DNA of 43,122 nt from NCBI GenBank assembly GCA_902553695.1, contig CACDLR010000005.1, positions 1-43,122 on the forward strand, in the 5' to 3' direction. Numbering within the stretch: the first letter of the stretch is position 1; the number at the start of each line of letters is the position of its first letter. The DNA comes from an uncultured Pelagibacteraceae bacterium (GTDB taxonomy: Bacteria; Pseudomonadota; Alphaproteobacteria; Pelagibacterales; Pelagibacteraceae). The notes under the pieces are model-generated. The model did no database searches and was not told the DNA's origin. It saw only the letters and a program-made list of their open reading frames with translations. Made by a program: the position numbers and the translations under genes. Shown piece after piece: positions 1-9,393 of this stretch.

Positions 1-1250
1 GATGTCTTTTCTGTCTTATTTTTGTTTTTAGAATGAACTATTATTGGTTCTGAAACTCCATTTATAGCGCCTGTGTCAATTATAACCTCCTCTATGTCAT
101 TTTGCCCTGGAAGATCGAACATTATTTTTAATAAGGCATTTTCTAAAATTGATCTTAAGCCTCTGGCACCGGTTTTTTTGGACATTGCTTTGTTTGCTAT
201 TTCTCTGATTGATTCATCTTTAAAAGATAATTTTACTCCTTCCAATCTAAATAATTCTTGATATTGTTTAATCAAAGAATTTTTTGGTTCAAGTAAAATT
301 TTTACTAATGCTTTTTCATCTAAATCTTCTAATGTAGCTATTATTGGAAGTCTTCCAATAAACTCTGGGATAAGACCGTATTTTAATAAATCCTCTGGCT
401 CTAAAACTTTCATCCATTCGCCTGACTTTTTATCTTCTAATGATTTTACTTTAGCACTAAAACCAATTGATGATCCTTTATCTCTTTGAGATATAATTTT
501 ATCAAGTCCAGCAAATGCACCTCCGCAAATAAATAATATATTTGTTGTATCGACTTGTAAAAATTCTTGTTGTGGATGTTTTCTGCCTCCTTGTGGAGGA
601 ACACTTGCAATTGTTCCCTCCATAATTTTTAATAACGCTTGTTGTACGCCCTCTCCTGAGACATCTCTGGTTATAGATGGATTCTCAGTCTTCCTACTAA
701 TTTTGTCTACTTCATCAATGTAAACTATTCCTCTCTGAGCTTTTTCTACATTGTAATCTGCTGCTTGAAGAAGTTTAAGAATTATATTTTCAACATCTTC
801 GCCAACATAACCAGCTTCGGTCAATGTAGTAGCGTCAGCCATTGTAAAAGGAACATCTAAAATTCTAGCCAACGTTTGAGCTAACAAAGTTTTTCCACAA
901 CCTGTTGGTCCTACAAGTAAGATGTTAGATTTTGATAATTCTACATTTTTTGAAGTTTTATTTTCGTAATTTAATCTTTTGTAATGATTATGAACAGCAA
1001 CAGATAAAACTTTTTTTGCATGTCCTTGTCCAATTACATAATCATCAAGCACTTTACATATTTCTTTAGGCGAAGGTAAGCCATCTTGATGTTTAACAAA
1101 AGTATCTTTGCTCTCTTCTTTGATTATATCCATACATAATTCAACACATTCATCACATATGAACACTGTAGGACCAGCAATCAATTTTCTTACTTCGTGT
1201 TGGCTTTTCCCACAAAAAGAACAATAAAGAATATTTTTATTTGTACTCAT
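1..1250 (-). CDS. clpX: ATP-dependent Clp protease ATP-binding subunit ClpX (C-terminus cut by window edge)
   Basis: AAA+ unfoldase that recognises substrates and feeds them to ClpP in the cytoplasm. About 416 codons are visible with no stop, so only the last few residues are missing. The N-terminal zinc-binding domain shows Cys10, Cys13, Cys32 and Cys35 in a CX2C-X18-CX2C layout. Walker A (GPTGCGKT) lies near residue 114 and Walker B (IVYIDEVDK) near residue 175, followed by the family's [11 protein letters not shown] stretch and the sensor-2 motif GARGLRSI. The start at 1250 gives the usual MSTNK N-terminus. It lies 89 bp downstream of clpP on the same strand, and I see no obvious structure in that gap. 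Confidence 0.97.
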   Translation of the reverse strand, partial: MSTNKNILYCSFCGKSQHEVRKLIAGPTVFICDECVELCMDIIKEESKDTFVKHQDGLPSPKEICKVLDDYVIGQGHAKKVLSVAVHNHYKRLNYENKTSKNVELSKSNILLVGPTGCGKTLLAQTLARILDVPFTMADATTLTEAGYVGEDVENIILKLLQAADYNVEKAQRGIVYIDEVDKISRKTENPSITRDVSGEGVQQALLKIMEGTIASVPPQGGRKHPQQEFLQVDTTNILFICGGAFAGLDKIISQRDKGSSIGFSAKVKSLEDKKSGEWMKVLEPEDLLKYGLIPEFIGRLPIIATLEDLDEKALVKILLEPKNSLIKQYQELFRLEGVKLSFKDESIREIANKAMSKKTGARGLRSILENALLKIMFDLPGQNDIEEVIIDTGAINGVSEPIIVHSKNKNKTEKT

Positions 1251-1339
1251 AATTTTTAAAACGAATCAATATCAATACATTAATACATTATTATGTATGT
1301 TATCAAGTAGAGGTTGTCGTTTAGCCTATATATAGATGT

Positions 1340-1948
1340 TTACTCTCTTTTAGACACTACTTTATCCACAAGACCAAATTCTTTTGCCATATCAGATGTC
1401 ATAAAGTTGTCTCTCTCCAAGGCTGTTTTGATTTCATCAACTGATTTTCCAGTATGCTTAGAGTAAATTTCATTTAATCTTTTTTTTAAGGACAAAACTT
1501 CGTTAGCATGTATTTCTATGTCAGTCGCTTGTCCTTGAAAACCTGCCGATGGTTGATGAACCATTATTCTTGAATTTGGTAGGGAAAATCTTTTTCCTTT
1601 TGTCCCTGCTGCCATTAAAAATGATCCCATGCTTGCGGCTTGACCGATGCATAAAGTTGAAACATCTGGTTTAATATATTGCATAGTATCATAGATTCCT
1701 AAACCAGAAGTTACTAATCCACCAGGACTGTTGATATATAAATAAATATCTTTCTTTGGATCTTCAGATTCTAAATACAGTAATTGTGCAGTAACAAGAG
1801 AAGCTAAATGATCATTTATAGGTCCAACAACAAAAACAATTCTTTCCTTTAAAAGTCTTGAGTATATATCAAAAGCTCTTTCACCTCTGCTAGTTTGCTC
1901 AACCACCATAGGTATCAAAGTATTCATATGTTCATCTATTTTTGTCAT
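1340..1948 (-). CDS. clpP: ATP-dependent Clp protease proteolytic subunit ClpP
   Basis: Serine peptidase that forms the tetradecameric barrel degrading proteins delivered by ClpX. The 202 residues match the normal family length. The catalytic triad is visible as Ser106 in GQAASMGS, His131 in MVHQPSAG and Asp180 in ERDNFM. The substrate-binding glycine segment YINSPGG is near residue 71. The gene lies between tig (37 bp upstream) and clpX, the standard alphaproteobacterial order, and is probably cotranscribed with both. Confidence 0.98.
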   Translation of the reverse strand: MTKIDEHMNTLIPMVVEQTSRGERAFDIYSRLLKERIVFVVGPINDHLASLVTAQLLYLESEDPKKDIYLYINSPGGLVTSGLGIYDTMQYIKPDVSTLCIGQAASMGSFLMAAGTKGKRFSLPNSRIMVHQPSAGFQGQATDIEIHANEVLSLKKRLNEIYSKHTGKSVDEIKTALERDNFMTSDMAKEFGLVDKVVSKRE

Positions 1949-1985
1949 GTATAAATCGAATCGTTAACTTTTATACAACTTAGGA

Positions 1986-3407
1986 TTACTTTTTGCTAAC
2001 TTTTTTTGTTTTTTTAGAAGTTGGTTTTTTAGAAGTAGTTGATTTTTTTGTTTTTGTGGCAGATTTAGTATCTTTTTTTTCTTTTTTGGTATTTATTGAA
2101 GAGTGTTTTGTAGCTTTTTCATTTTCTGCTTTTAATATTTTTTCTGCGTCTTCCTTTGAAATTTCCTTAATTTTTCCTTTTGCTTGTTTTTTTATTTCAT
2201 TAATAATTTTTTCTTCATAAAGCGAACCTCTAAGACTTGCAATAGCGCTCGGATTTTTTTCAAAATACTCTTTGACCATTTTTTCTTGACCAGGCATCAT
2301 TTGAAACTGTTTTTGAATTTCAGCATTTAATTCTTGCTCTGTAACATTAATGTTATTAGTTTGACCAAATTCATTTAAAATTAATCCAGTTTTAATTCTT
2401 TTTTTTGCTTGTATTTCTAAATTAATTTTATTTTTATTTATTTCCTCTTCTTTCATTCCATGCGTTAATACTTGAATTTCCTGATCTACCAGTTCTTTTG
2501 GTACTTCTTCAATTTTGATTTTATTTAATTCATCTAGAATTTGATTTTTTGATATCATGTTTAATGAATTTTTATATTCATCATCAATTTGCTTAGATAT
2601 TAATTCCTTCAAACCATTTAAGTCTTTAGCTCCTAAATTTTTTGCAAAATCATCATCAATTTTTACCTCATGATTAATTTTAACATTAGTTATATTACAT
2701 TCAAAAACTGCTTTTTTATTTGCAAGTTCTTTTTCTGGAAAATTTTCTGGTAAAATTACTTCAACCTTTTTAATATCGTTTTTCTTAACACCTAATAATT
2801 GTTTATCAAAACCTTTTATAAATAAATCTCTACCTATAATTAATTGAGTGTTTTTACCTTCGCTCCCTTTAAAATCTTTACCATCAGATTTTGCTTTATA
2901 GTCAAAGATAACTAAGTCTCCATTAACTGATTTATGGTCTTGGTTTGCGTCTTTAAAATTATTTTGTGATTTTGCAATTTGGTTTATTCTTTCCTCTGTA
3001 TATTTTTTATCAATTTTTACTTTGTATTCTGCAAAATTTATATTTTGTATTTGTTTAACATCTACTTTTGGAAGCTCTGTAACAGTCATTATATATTCTA
3101 ATTCTTTACCATCTCCGTATTTTTTTAAATCTATTTTTGGTTGAGTAGCGGGTCTTATTTTATTTTCCTGTAGCGCTTTAGTAGAAGTATCTTTTAAAAC
3201 TTTGTCTAAAACCTCTCCCATAATAGCATCACCAAATTGTCTTTTTAATATTTCTCTTGGTGCTTTGCCTGGCCTGAAACCTTTTAGGGTGTAATTTTTT
3301 CTAATTTCCTCGTACCTTTCCTCTAGATACGTATCCATTGTTTTTTTATCTACTAGAACCTTTATTTCTTTTCCAAGTCCTTTTTTATTTTCAATTGTAA
3401 CTTTCAT
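1986..3407 (-). CDS. tig: trigger factor (ribosome-associated chaperone, PPIase)
   Basis: Cotranslational folding chaperone that docks at the ribosome exit tunnel. From the chosen start (MKVTIENKKG) it has 473 residues, and the ribosome-docking signature GFRPGKAP is at residues 43-50. An FKBP-type PPIase domain follows at about residues 150-245, then the helical C-terminal chaperone arms. The reading frame stays open 13 codons further upstream, but that extension would run into tRNA-Leu, so the Met at 3407 is preferred. The last 45 or so residues are a low-complexity Lys/Ser/Thr tail (for example KKSTTSKKPTSKK), resembling an alanine-poor histone tail. Only 9 nt separate the start from the tRNA 3' CCA, so no Shine-Dalgarno is present. 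Confidence 0.97.
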   Translation of the reverse strand: MKVTIENKKGLGKEIKVLVDKKTMDTYLEERYEEIRKNYTLKGFRPGKAPREILKRQFGDAIMGEVLDKVLKDTSTKALQENKIRPATQPKIDLKKYGDGKELEYIMTVTELPKVDVKQIQNINFAEYKVKIDKKYTEERINQIAKSQNNFKDANQDHKSVNGDLVIFDYKAKSDGKDFKGSEGKNTQLIIGRDLFIKGFDKQLLGVKKNDIKKVEVILPENFPEKELANKKAVFECNITNVKINHEVKIDDDFAKNLGAKDLNGLKELISKQIDDEYKNSLNMISKNQILDELNKIKIEEVPKELVDQEIQVLTHGMKEEEINKNKINLEIQAKKRIKTGLILNEFGQTNNINVTEQELNAEIQKQFQMMPGQEKMVKEYFEKNPSAIASLRGSLYEEKIINEIKKQAKGKIKEISKEDAEKILKAENEKATKHSSINTKKEKKDTKSATKTKKSTTSKKPTSKKTKKVSKK

Positions 3408-3416
3408 AATATTTAG

Positions 3417-3501
3417 TGGTAGGGCGAAAAGGACTCGAACCTTCACCGATTGCTCGACTGGTTCCTAAGACCAGCGCGTCTACCAATTCCGCCATCGCCC
3501 C
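3417..3501 (-). tRNA. tRNA-Leu (anticodon UAG), CCA encoded
   Basis: Reading the minus strand, the acceptor arm GGGGCGA (3501 to 3495) pairs with UCGCCCU (3427 to 3421), closing with a G-U pair. Discriminator A and an encoded CCA follow (3420 to 3417). The D-arm segment UGGCGGAAUUGGUAGACGC, the anticodon stem UGGU/ACCA around loop CUUAGGA (anticodon UAG), a long class-II variable arm and the GGUUCGAGUCC T-arm are all visible. The long variable arm fits tRNA-Leu. It sits immediately upstream of tig on the same strand. Confidence 0.97.
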
Positions 3502-3586
3502 AGCTATAATATGCTGCTTTATATATGATTGAACTTGTTTGTCCAATTAGAATAATAGTGTAAATATAGTATAAAAAATATAAAAG

Positions 3587-3835
3587 ATGATAATTTCTCC
3601 CTGTATAAGTATTTGTAAAACAGACCCAGTCTCTGGATATTGCTACGGATGTGGAAGAAATAGAGATGAAATAAAAATGTGGGGTGATCCTAAAACCTCT
3701 GAAGTGTGGAAAATTCAAAATTTAAAAAATATTAAAACTAGATTAAATGGATGGCAATTAAAAAGTTTTGAAGAGTCATATGAATATAAAGTAAAAAACG
3801 GTACTTCATTGTTTAAAAAAGCTAATAAAAAATAA
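3587..3835 (+). CDS. DUF1289 family small cysteine-rich protein
   Basis: The 82-residue protein opens with SPCISICKTDP and YCYGCGR, the DUF1289 hallmark, giving Cys6, Cys10, Cys19 and Cys22 as a probable metal or Fe-S site. The following segment contains a conserved-looking Trp and an Asn-Gly-Trp (W32, NGW). The function of DUF1289 proteins is not established. The C-terminus is lysine-rich. It is followed after 1 nt by a 55-codon membrane ORF, suggesting cotranscription. It is transcribed away from the tRNA-Leu/tig unit. Confidence 0.9.
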   Translation: MIISPCISICKTDPVSGYCYGCGRNRDEIKMWGDPKTSEVWKIQNLKNIKTRLNGWQLKSFEESYEYKVKNGTSLFKKANKK

Positions 3836-3836
3836 T

Positions 3837-4004
3837 ATGAATAAGACAAATATATCAATTATTATTTATGTTTTAGGTTTAATCTTTGGTGCTTTAGTTT
3901 TAGATATTTGGAGCGCTGAAACTAGCCCAAAAGCTCTATTAGGAATGGTATGGACCGCACTATTCCTTATATCTTTATACATACTTGAATTCAAAAATAA
4001 ATAA
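3837..4004 (+). CDS. small membrane protein, 55 residues, unknown function
   Basis: An ATG one base after the DUF1289 stop opens a 55-codon frame ending in TAA at 4002-4004. The peptide starts MNKTNISIIIYVLG and has two hydrophobic stretches (about residues 6-22 and 35-50) separated by a short polar segment with WSAETSPK, so it looks like a two-helix membrane hairpin. Residues are evenly mixed and no repeats are seen. I do not recognise a family. The tight spacing to the upstream gene and the clean membrane topology support it as a real gene. Confidence 0.7.
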   Translation: MNKTNISIIIYVLGLIFGALVLDIWSAETSPKALLGMVWTALFLISLYILEFKNK

Positions 4005-4053
4005 TAGCTTAATATTTACAACAGTATAACTCTAATATTTATAAATTTAAAAG

Positions 4054-4080
4054 TTGAATATTGTTTTAATCAATTATAAT
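4054..4080 (+). promoter_or_regulatory. candidate sigma-70 promoter for guaC
   Basis: TTGAAT (4054-4059) and a perfect TATAAT (4075-4080) are separated by 15 bp, shorter than the ideal 17. Transcription would begin around 4086-4088, only a few bases before the GTG start at 4091. This is inferred from motifs alone. Confidence 0.4.
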
Positions 4081-4090
4081 TTGCGAACTC

Positions 4091-5125
4091 GTGAGAATTG
4101 AAGAAGAACTTAAACTGGATTATTCTGACGTATTGTTTAGGCCTAAACGTAGTACTTTATCGAGCCGAAAAGACGTTGATCTTAATAGAACATATAAATT
4201 TAAATATAGTAGAAATGAATGGTCAGGAATACCAATTATGGCTGCAAATATGGATGGCGTTGGAGAATTAGGTATAGCTGACGCATTATCTGCAAATGAG
4301 ATGATTACATGTTTAACAAAACAACATGATGTAAAAAAATTATCAAAATACAAAAATTTAAAAAAAAATTATAAAAATATTGCATTAAGTATTGGGATAA
4401 AGAAAGAAGATTTTGATAATTTAGATAAGATTTTAAAAGAATATAGTTTTTTTAAATTTATATGTATAGATGTTGCAAATGGATACTCAGAACATTTTAG
4501 TAGTTTTTTAAAGAAAGTAAGAGATAAATATCCAACTAAAACACTTATAGCTGGAAATGTAGTTACAGCAGATATGACACAAGAATTAATACTTAGTGGC
4601 GCTGATATTGTTAAAGTAGGTATTGGACCTGGAAGTGTCTGTACAACAAGAATTCAAACCGGTGTTGGATATCCACAACTAAGTGCAGTCATAGAATGTG
4701 CAGATGCCGCTCATGGTTTAGGTGCGCACATTATTGCTGATGGTGGTTGCACTTGTCCTGGTGATGTTGCAAAAGCTTTCGGCGGTGGTGCAGATTTTGT
4801 GATGTTGGGAGGAATGTTTGCTGGGCACGATGAAGGAAGTGGAAAAGTTGTTAAATCTAACGGATCAAAATACATTGAATTTTACGGTTCGAGTTCCGAT
4901 ACTGCCAATAAAAAACATTATGGAGGTTTATCAAGTTATAGGAGTAGTGAAGGACGAACAGTAAGAGTAAAATATAGAGGTAAAATAAAAGATACGATTT
5001 TAAATATTCTTGGCGGAATAAGAAGTAGCTGTACTTATGTTGGAGCACCTTCTCTTAAACAATTAAGCAAATGTACAACTTTTGTAAGAGTTACAAAACA
5101 ATTTAACGATACTTTTGTTAAATAA
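4091..5125 (+). CDS. guaC: GMP reductase
   Basis: NADPH-dependent conversion of GMP to IMP and ammonia, a purine salvage step. The 344 residues match the family length (E. coli GuaC is about 347). The N-terminus MRIEEELKLDYSDVL fixes the GTG start at 4091 because it aligns directly with GuaC proteins. The catalytic loop GIGPGSVCTTR places the nucleophile at Cys184, followed by the phosphate-binding segment GADFVMLGG. The lack of CBS domains and the loop sequence favour GMP reductase over IMP dehydrogenase. Its stop codon abuts the stop of the convergent oxidoreductase gene with no gap. Confidence 0.95.
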   Translation: MRIEEELKLDYSDVLFRPKRSTLSSRKDVDLNRTYKFKYSRNEWSGIPIMAANMDGVGELGIADALSANEMITCLTKQHDVKKLSKYKNLKKNYKNIALSIGIKKEDFDNLDKILKEYSFFKFICIDVANGYSEHFSSFLKKVRDKYPTKTLIAGNVVTADMTQELILSGADIVKVGIGPGSVCTTRIQTGVGYPQLSAVIECADAAHGLGAHIIADGGCTCPGDVAKAFGGGADFVMLGGMFAGHDEGSGKVVKSNGSKYIEFYGSSSDTANKKHYGGLSSYRSSEGRTVRVKYRGKIKDTILNILGGIRSSCTYVGAPSLKQLSKCTTFVRVTKQFNDTFVK

Positions 5126-7564
5126 TTAGTTCAATTTAATTTTGGGATCTTTTAATGGCTTCAATAATAACGAAGCATCATATTTTACTTTTTCAATTTC
5201 AACCTGAATATTCTTTTCTAACAATTCCTCTATTTTTAAATCAGTTGAAACGTAACCAAAAAGCAAATTCTTATTATAATTAAATGAGTAATTTGCAGAT
5301 GTTGTATTGCCACAAATTTTTCCATCTATATAAATTGGTTCAAAATGTAATGCTAAAGGTTCACCAGGTTTGGTATTATTAAGAGTAAGCATTATAAATT
5401 TTTTTTTGACTTTATTTTTATCAATTTCTAATAAAGCTTGTTTACCCACAAAATCGTAATTTTTTTTAAAACTTATTGCAAAATTTAACCCTGCTTCTAG
5501 TTGGTTTTCCTCTGGGGAAATATCATGGCCCCAATGTAAAAATCCACTTTCCATCCTTAAAGTATCCATTGCATGAGCTCCACATAAAGACAGATTAAAT
5601 TTTTTTCCTATATCAATGATTTTATTAAAAATTAATTTTGCTTCAGAGTTTTTTATGTAGAGTTCATATCCAATCTCTCCAACATACGATAATCTTTGAA
5701 CCCAAACATCAATATTTTTAATTTTAATATTTTTGGAGTGCCCAAACCTAAGATTATCATTAGAAAAATCTTCTCCTGAAATATCTTTCATTAAATCCCT
5801 TGATTTTGGACCAAAAATACCGAGACAAACATAATCATCCGTTACATCTGTTAATTCAATATTTTGATTAATGTGTTTTTTAATATGGAATTTATCTCGC
5901 TCTCTAGTTGCGGCAGCTCCAATAACTCTGAAATGTTTTTCTGAAATGCATATCACTGTCAAATCTGTTTCTATTCCTCCATCTGAATTTAACATTTGAG
6001 TGTATGTACATCTTCCAATTTCATTTTTAATATTTGCTGTGCAAATTTTTTGTAATTCCTCATAAACGTTATCTCCTTTTAATTCAAATTTTGAAAACGG
6101 AGTTAATTCATAAAGACCTACATTAGTAACAGTATTTTTTGTTTCAAATTCAGCTGAAGGATACCAATTTTGAAAGTTGTAACTATAATCATAATCAGCT
6201 TTACCATTTCTAGAAAACCACATTGGTCTCTCGTAACCACCTGCAGCTCCAAAACATGCACCAGCTTGTTTTAATTCTTCATGATATGGAAGTAATTTGA
6301 TATTTCTTGAAGTTTTATGCTGTTTGTACGGCCAATGCATTCCATATAAGTCTCCTAAAGTTTCAGTTATTCTTTGGGTTATAAAGTTTATGTCTGAATG
6401 AAAATTTTGAAATCTTTTAATATCATAAATAAATAAGTCTTCATTAATATGACCATTCATTAACCACTCTGCTGTAACCTTTCCAACACCTCCTCCACTA
6501 CCTATGCCGATACTATTTAACCCTGCACATACAAATAAATTTTTAAAATCCGGCACTTCACCTAATAAAGTATTTGTATCAGGTGTAAAAGACTCTGGCC
6601 CTGAGAAAAATTTTCTTAAACCAACTTTTCCAAGTACAGGCATTCTTTTCATCGCTGCTTCCAAGTAAGGCTGAAAATGATCAAAATTTTCTGGAAATTC
6701 ACCGTAGGAAAAATTTTCAGGAACTTTATTATCGTTCTGAAAAGCAGGTATTGACTTAGTTTCAAATATTCCAATTAATATTTTTCCAGCATCCTCTTTT
6801 AGGTAAAGACAATCATCAAAATCTCTTAAAGTTGGTAAAATATTTGGAAGATCTTTAATGGGTTCAGTCAAAACATAAAAATGTTCAGCCGGATATAAAG
6901 GTATACTTATCCCATGTTTTTCACCAATTTGACGAGACCACATGCCGGTGGCTAAAACAATATATTCACATTCAATTGTTTTTCCATTTACAACAACCCC
7001 TGAAACTCTACCATTTTTTTTTAAAATTTTTTCTACAGGACTTTTTTCGAAAATTTTTACACCCTCTTTTCTAGCAGCTTTGGCTAGTAAATTAGTAACT
7101 CCTACTGGATCTGCTTGTCCATCACCAGGCATAAAAATTCCACCTTCTAAATCACTATTATTTATTCCTGGATATTTATCTTTAACTTGAGAAGGATTTA
7201 AAATTTCAACATTAACATCATATAGCTGGGCTGTAGTAGCTTGTCTTTTTAATTCTTGCCATCTATGTTTAGTTTGAGCTATTGATAAAGCTCCCCCTAA
7301 TTTCATTCCTGAGGAAAAATCTAATTCTTTTTCAAGTTTTTTATATAGATCTAGAGTGTATTTTCTAATTTTTGTTATACCAGCTGATGGACCTAATTGG
7401 CTAACTAAGCCAGCTGCGTGCCAAGTTGTACCAGATGTTAATTGATCTCGCTCAAGTAAGATTGTGTCTTTCCAACCAAACTTAGCAATATGATAAGCGC
7501 ATGAAGTTCCTGTTACACCTCCTCCTATAACTACAACTTTGCAGCTGTTTGGAAGATTAGACAT
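5126..7564 (-). CDS. DMGDH/SARDH-like FAD oxidoreductase fused to a GcvT-type folate domain
   Basis: The 812 residues have the dimethylglycine/sarcosine dehydrogenase architecture. An N-terminal DAO Rossmann domain (GGGVTG at 14-19) includes His49 in GTTWHAAGL, the position that carries covalent FAD in this family. A linker domain follows, then a C-terminal aminomethyltransferase (GcvT) domain from about residue 430 that binds tetrahydrofolate. Such enzymes oxidatively remove N-methyl groups and pass formaldehyde to THF. The gene starts 7 nt after xsc ends on the same strand, so it is probably cotranscribed with a sulfoacetaldehyde enzyme. By homology the substrate could be dimethylglycine or sarcosine. 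By context, an N-methylated taurine or taurine itself is possible. Substrate is uncertain; family is not. Confidence 0.9.
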   Translation of the reverse strand: MSNLPNSCKVVVIGGGVTGTSCAYHIAKFGWKDTILLERDQLTSGTTWHAAGLVSQLGPSAGITKIRKYTLDLYKKLEKELDFSSGMKLGGALSIAQTKHRWQELKRQATTAQLYDVNVEILNPSQVKDKYPGINNSDLEGGIFMPGDGQADPVGVTNLLAKAARKEGVKIFEKSPVEKILKKNGRVSGVVVNGKTIECEYIVLATGMWSRQIGEKHGISIPLYPAEHFYVLTEPIKDLPNILPTLRDFDDCLYLKEDAGKILIGIFETKSIPAFQNDNKVPENFSYGEFPENFDHFQPYLEAAMKRMPVLGKVGLRKFFSGPESFTPDTNTLLGEVPDFKNLFVCAGLNSIGIGSGGGVGKVTAEWLMNGHINEDLFIYDIKRFQNFHSDINFITQRITETLGDLYGMHWPYKQHKTSRNIKLLPYHEELKQAGACFGAAGGYERPMWFSRNGKADYDYSYNFQNWYPSAEFETKNTVTNVGLYELTPFSKFELKGDNVYEELQKICTANIKNEIGRCTYTQMLNSDGGIETDLTVICISEKHFRVIGAAATRERDKFHIKKHINQNIELTDVTDDYVCLGIFGPKSRDLMKDISGEDFSNDNLRFGHSKNIKIKNIDVWVQRLSYVGEIGYELYIKNSEAKLIFNKIIDIGKKFNLSLCGAHAMDTLRMESGFLHWGHDISPEENQLEAGLNFAISFKKNYDFVGKQALLEIDKNKVKKKFIMLTLNNTKPGEPLALHFEPIYIDGKICGNTTSANYSFNYNKNLLFGYVSTDLKIEELLEKNIQVEIEKVKYDASLLLKPLKDPKIKLN

Positions 7565-7571
7565 TATGTAT

Positions 7572-9353
7572 TTAGACTAATGATTTTTGAGGTTTCATAT
7601 CAGATTTATTAATCCCTGCTACTTGAACTGGCTTTTTCATAGCATCTCTTCTGAAAGGCTCACCTAATTCTTGGTTTAAAATTACTTCAACAAAAGTGGT
7701 AATACCTTTTTTCTGATTTTCACATCCTTCTTTAATGGCTTTAGTAGTTTCTTCCATTGTTGTTGCTGTAATTCCTTTTAATCCACATGCATCAGCTACT
7801 TTAGCATAACTTAATTCTGGATCTAATTCTGTTCCAACAAAATTATCATCAAACCACAAAATTGAATTTCTTTTTTCTGCACCCCATTGATAGTTTCTAA
7901 ATATAACCATAGTTATTGCAGGCCACTCTTCTCTTGCACAAGAACTCATTTCGTTCATACTAATTCCAAATGCTCCATCACCTGCAAAACCAACCACGGG
8001 CGTATCAGGACAGCCAATTTTTGCACCTAGAATTGCGGGAAATCCGTATCCACACGGTCCAAATAAACCTGGAGCTAAATACTTTCTTCCTTTTTCAAAG
8101 GTTGGATAAGCGTTTCCAATTGCACAATTATTTCCAATATCACTAGAAATTATTACATCTTCAGGTAATGCAGCTTGAATAGCTCTCCAGGCTTGTCTTG
8201 GAGACATCCTTTCTTTATCTCTTGCTCTTGCTTCTTTATTCCAAACTGTTCCTGGATCATCATCCTCGTGATCTAAACTTGTTAAAGTTTGTAACCAAGC
8301 TGATTTTGTTTGATGAATTATATTTTTTCTTTCTTCTCTATTAATATCTCCTGCATTAGAAGATAACTTTTCTAGTAATTGAGCCGCAACCATTTTTGCA
8401 TCCCCACTAATTCCAACTGAAACTTTTTTAGTTAAACCAATTCTGTCAGGATTCATATCAACTTGAATAATTTTTGCATCTTTCGGCCAATAATCAATTC
8501 CATAACCTGGTAGTGTTGAAAAAGGATTAAGTCTAGTGCCTAAAGCTAAAACAACGTCTGCTTTTGAAATTAGTTCCATAGCTGCTTTTGATCCGTTATA
8601 TCCTAAAGGTCCAACTGCTAAAGGATGACTTCCTGGAAAACTATCATTATGTTGGTATCCACTACAAACTGGTGAGTCTAATTTTTCAGCTAACTTTTTT
8701 GTTTCTTCAATTGCGTTACCTATTACAACACCTGCTCCTGATAAAATTACTGGAAATTTTGCGTCAGACAAATATTTTGCGGCTTTTTCGATTGCTTCTT
8801 GTCCACCGCCTTGTCTTTCAAATCTTACGATAGGTGGTAATTCTATATCAATTACTTGTGTCCAAAAATCTCTTGGAACATTTATTTGTGCAGGAGCTGA
8901 TCCTCTATGAGCTTTTTCAATTACTCTATTTAATACTTCTGCCATTCTTGAGGGATCTCTTACTTCTTCTTGGTAACAAACCATATCTTTGAATAAATTC
9001 ATTTGTTCAACTTCTTGGAAACCACCTTGACCCATTGTTTTGTTTGCTGCTTGAGGTGTAACTAAAAGAAGAGGTGTATGATTCCAATATGCAGTTTTAA
9101 TTGGAGTTACTAATCCTGTAATACCTGGACCGTTTTGTGCAATGACCATTGACATTTTTCCTGTTGCTCTTGTGTAACCATCCGCAATCAATCCACCATT
9201 GGTTTCATGAGCTACATCCCAAAATGTTATACCTGCTTTTGGAAATAAATCTGAAATTGGCATAAATGCTGAACCAATAATTCCAAATGAATGTTCTATT
9301 CCATGGAATTGGAGAACTTTTATAAATGCTTCTTCTGTAGTCATTTTAGTCAT
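7572..9353 (-). CDS. xsc: sulfoacetaldehyde acetyltransferase
   Basis: ThDP enzyme that converts sulfoacetaldehyde plus phosphate into acetyl phosphate and sulfite, the desulfonation step for taurine and isethionate. The 593 residues match Xsc length. Glu50 (WDVAHETNGG) is the cofactor-activating Glu, and the ThDP/Mg motif begins with GDGAFG near residue 457. Long stretches such as TAYWNHTPLLLVTPQAANKT and CYQEEVRDPSR are characteristic of Xsc rather than acetolactate synthase. AAAGGA 6 nt before the first ATG (9360-9365) supports this start over Met4. It is divergent from suyA and leads an operon with the folate-type oxidoreductase. Confidence 0.95.
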   Translation of the reverse strand: MTKMTTEEAFIKVLQFHGIEHSFGIIGSAFMPISDLFPKAGITFWDVAHETNGGLIADGYTRATGKMSMVIAQNGPGITGLVTPIKTAYWNHTPLLLVTPQAANKTMGQGGFQEVEQMNLFKDMVCYQEEVRDPSRMAEVLNRVIEKAHRGSAPAQINVPRDFWTQVIDIELPPIVRFERQGGGQEAIEKAAKYLSDAKFPVILSGAGVVIGNAIEETKKLAEKLDSPVCSGYQHNDSFPGSHPLAVGPLGYNGSKAAMELISKADVVLALGTRLNPFSTLPGYGIDYWPKDAKIIQVDMNPDRIGLTKKVSVGISGDAKMVAAQLLEKLSSNAGDINREERKNIIHQTKSAWLQTLTSLDHEDDDPGTVWNKEARARDKERMSPRQAWRAIQAALPEDVIISSDIGNNCAIGNAYPTFEKGRKYLAPGLFGPCGYGFPAILGAKIGCPDTPVVGFAGDGAFGISMNEMSSCAREEWPAITMVIFRNYQWGAEKRNSILWFDDNFVGTELDPELSYAKVADACGLKGITATTMEETTKAIKEGCENQKKGITTFVEVILNQELGEPFRRDAMKKPVQVAGINKSDMKPQKSLV

Positions 9354-9376
9354 AAATTTTCCTTTAAATATTTTTC

Positions 9377-9393
9377 TTGCAATTATTCTGCAA
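9377..9393. promoter_or_regulatory. inverted repeat in the xsc/suyA divergent promoter region
   Basis: TTGCA-N7-TGCAA is a perfect 5-bp inverted repeat with a 7-bp centre, placed midway in the 69-bp gap between the divergent xsc and suyA starts. The geometry suits a dimeric regulator controlling both sulfonate operons. No regulator gene for it is evident nearby. Confidence 0.35.

Noticed and set aside
3408..3446. Upstream in-frame start of trigger factor, adding 13 residues
   Set aside because: It lies inside the tRNA-Leu gene; the Met at 3407 matches the family N-terminus.
3443..3718. 91-residue minus-strand ORF across tRNA-Leu
   Set aside because: It is antisense to the DUF1289 gene and reads through the tRNA gene.
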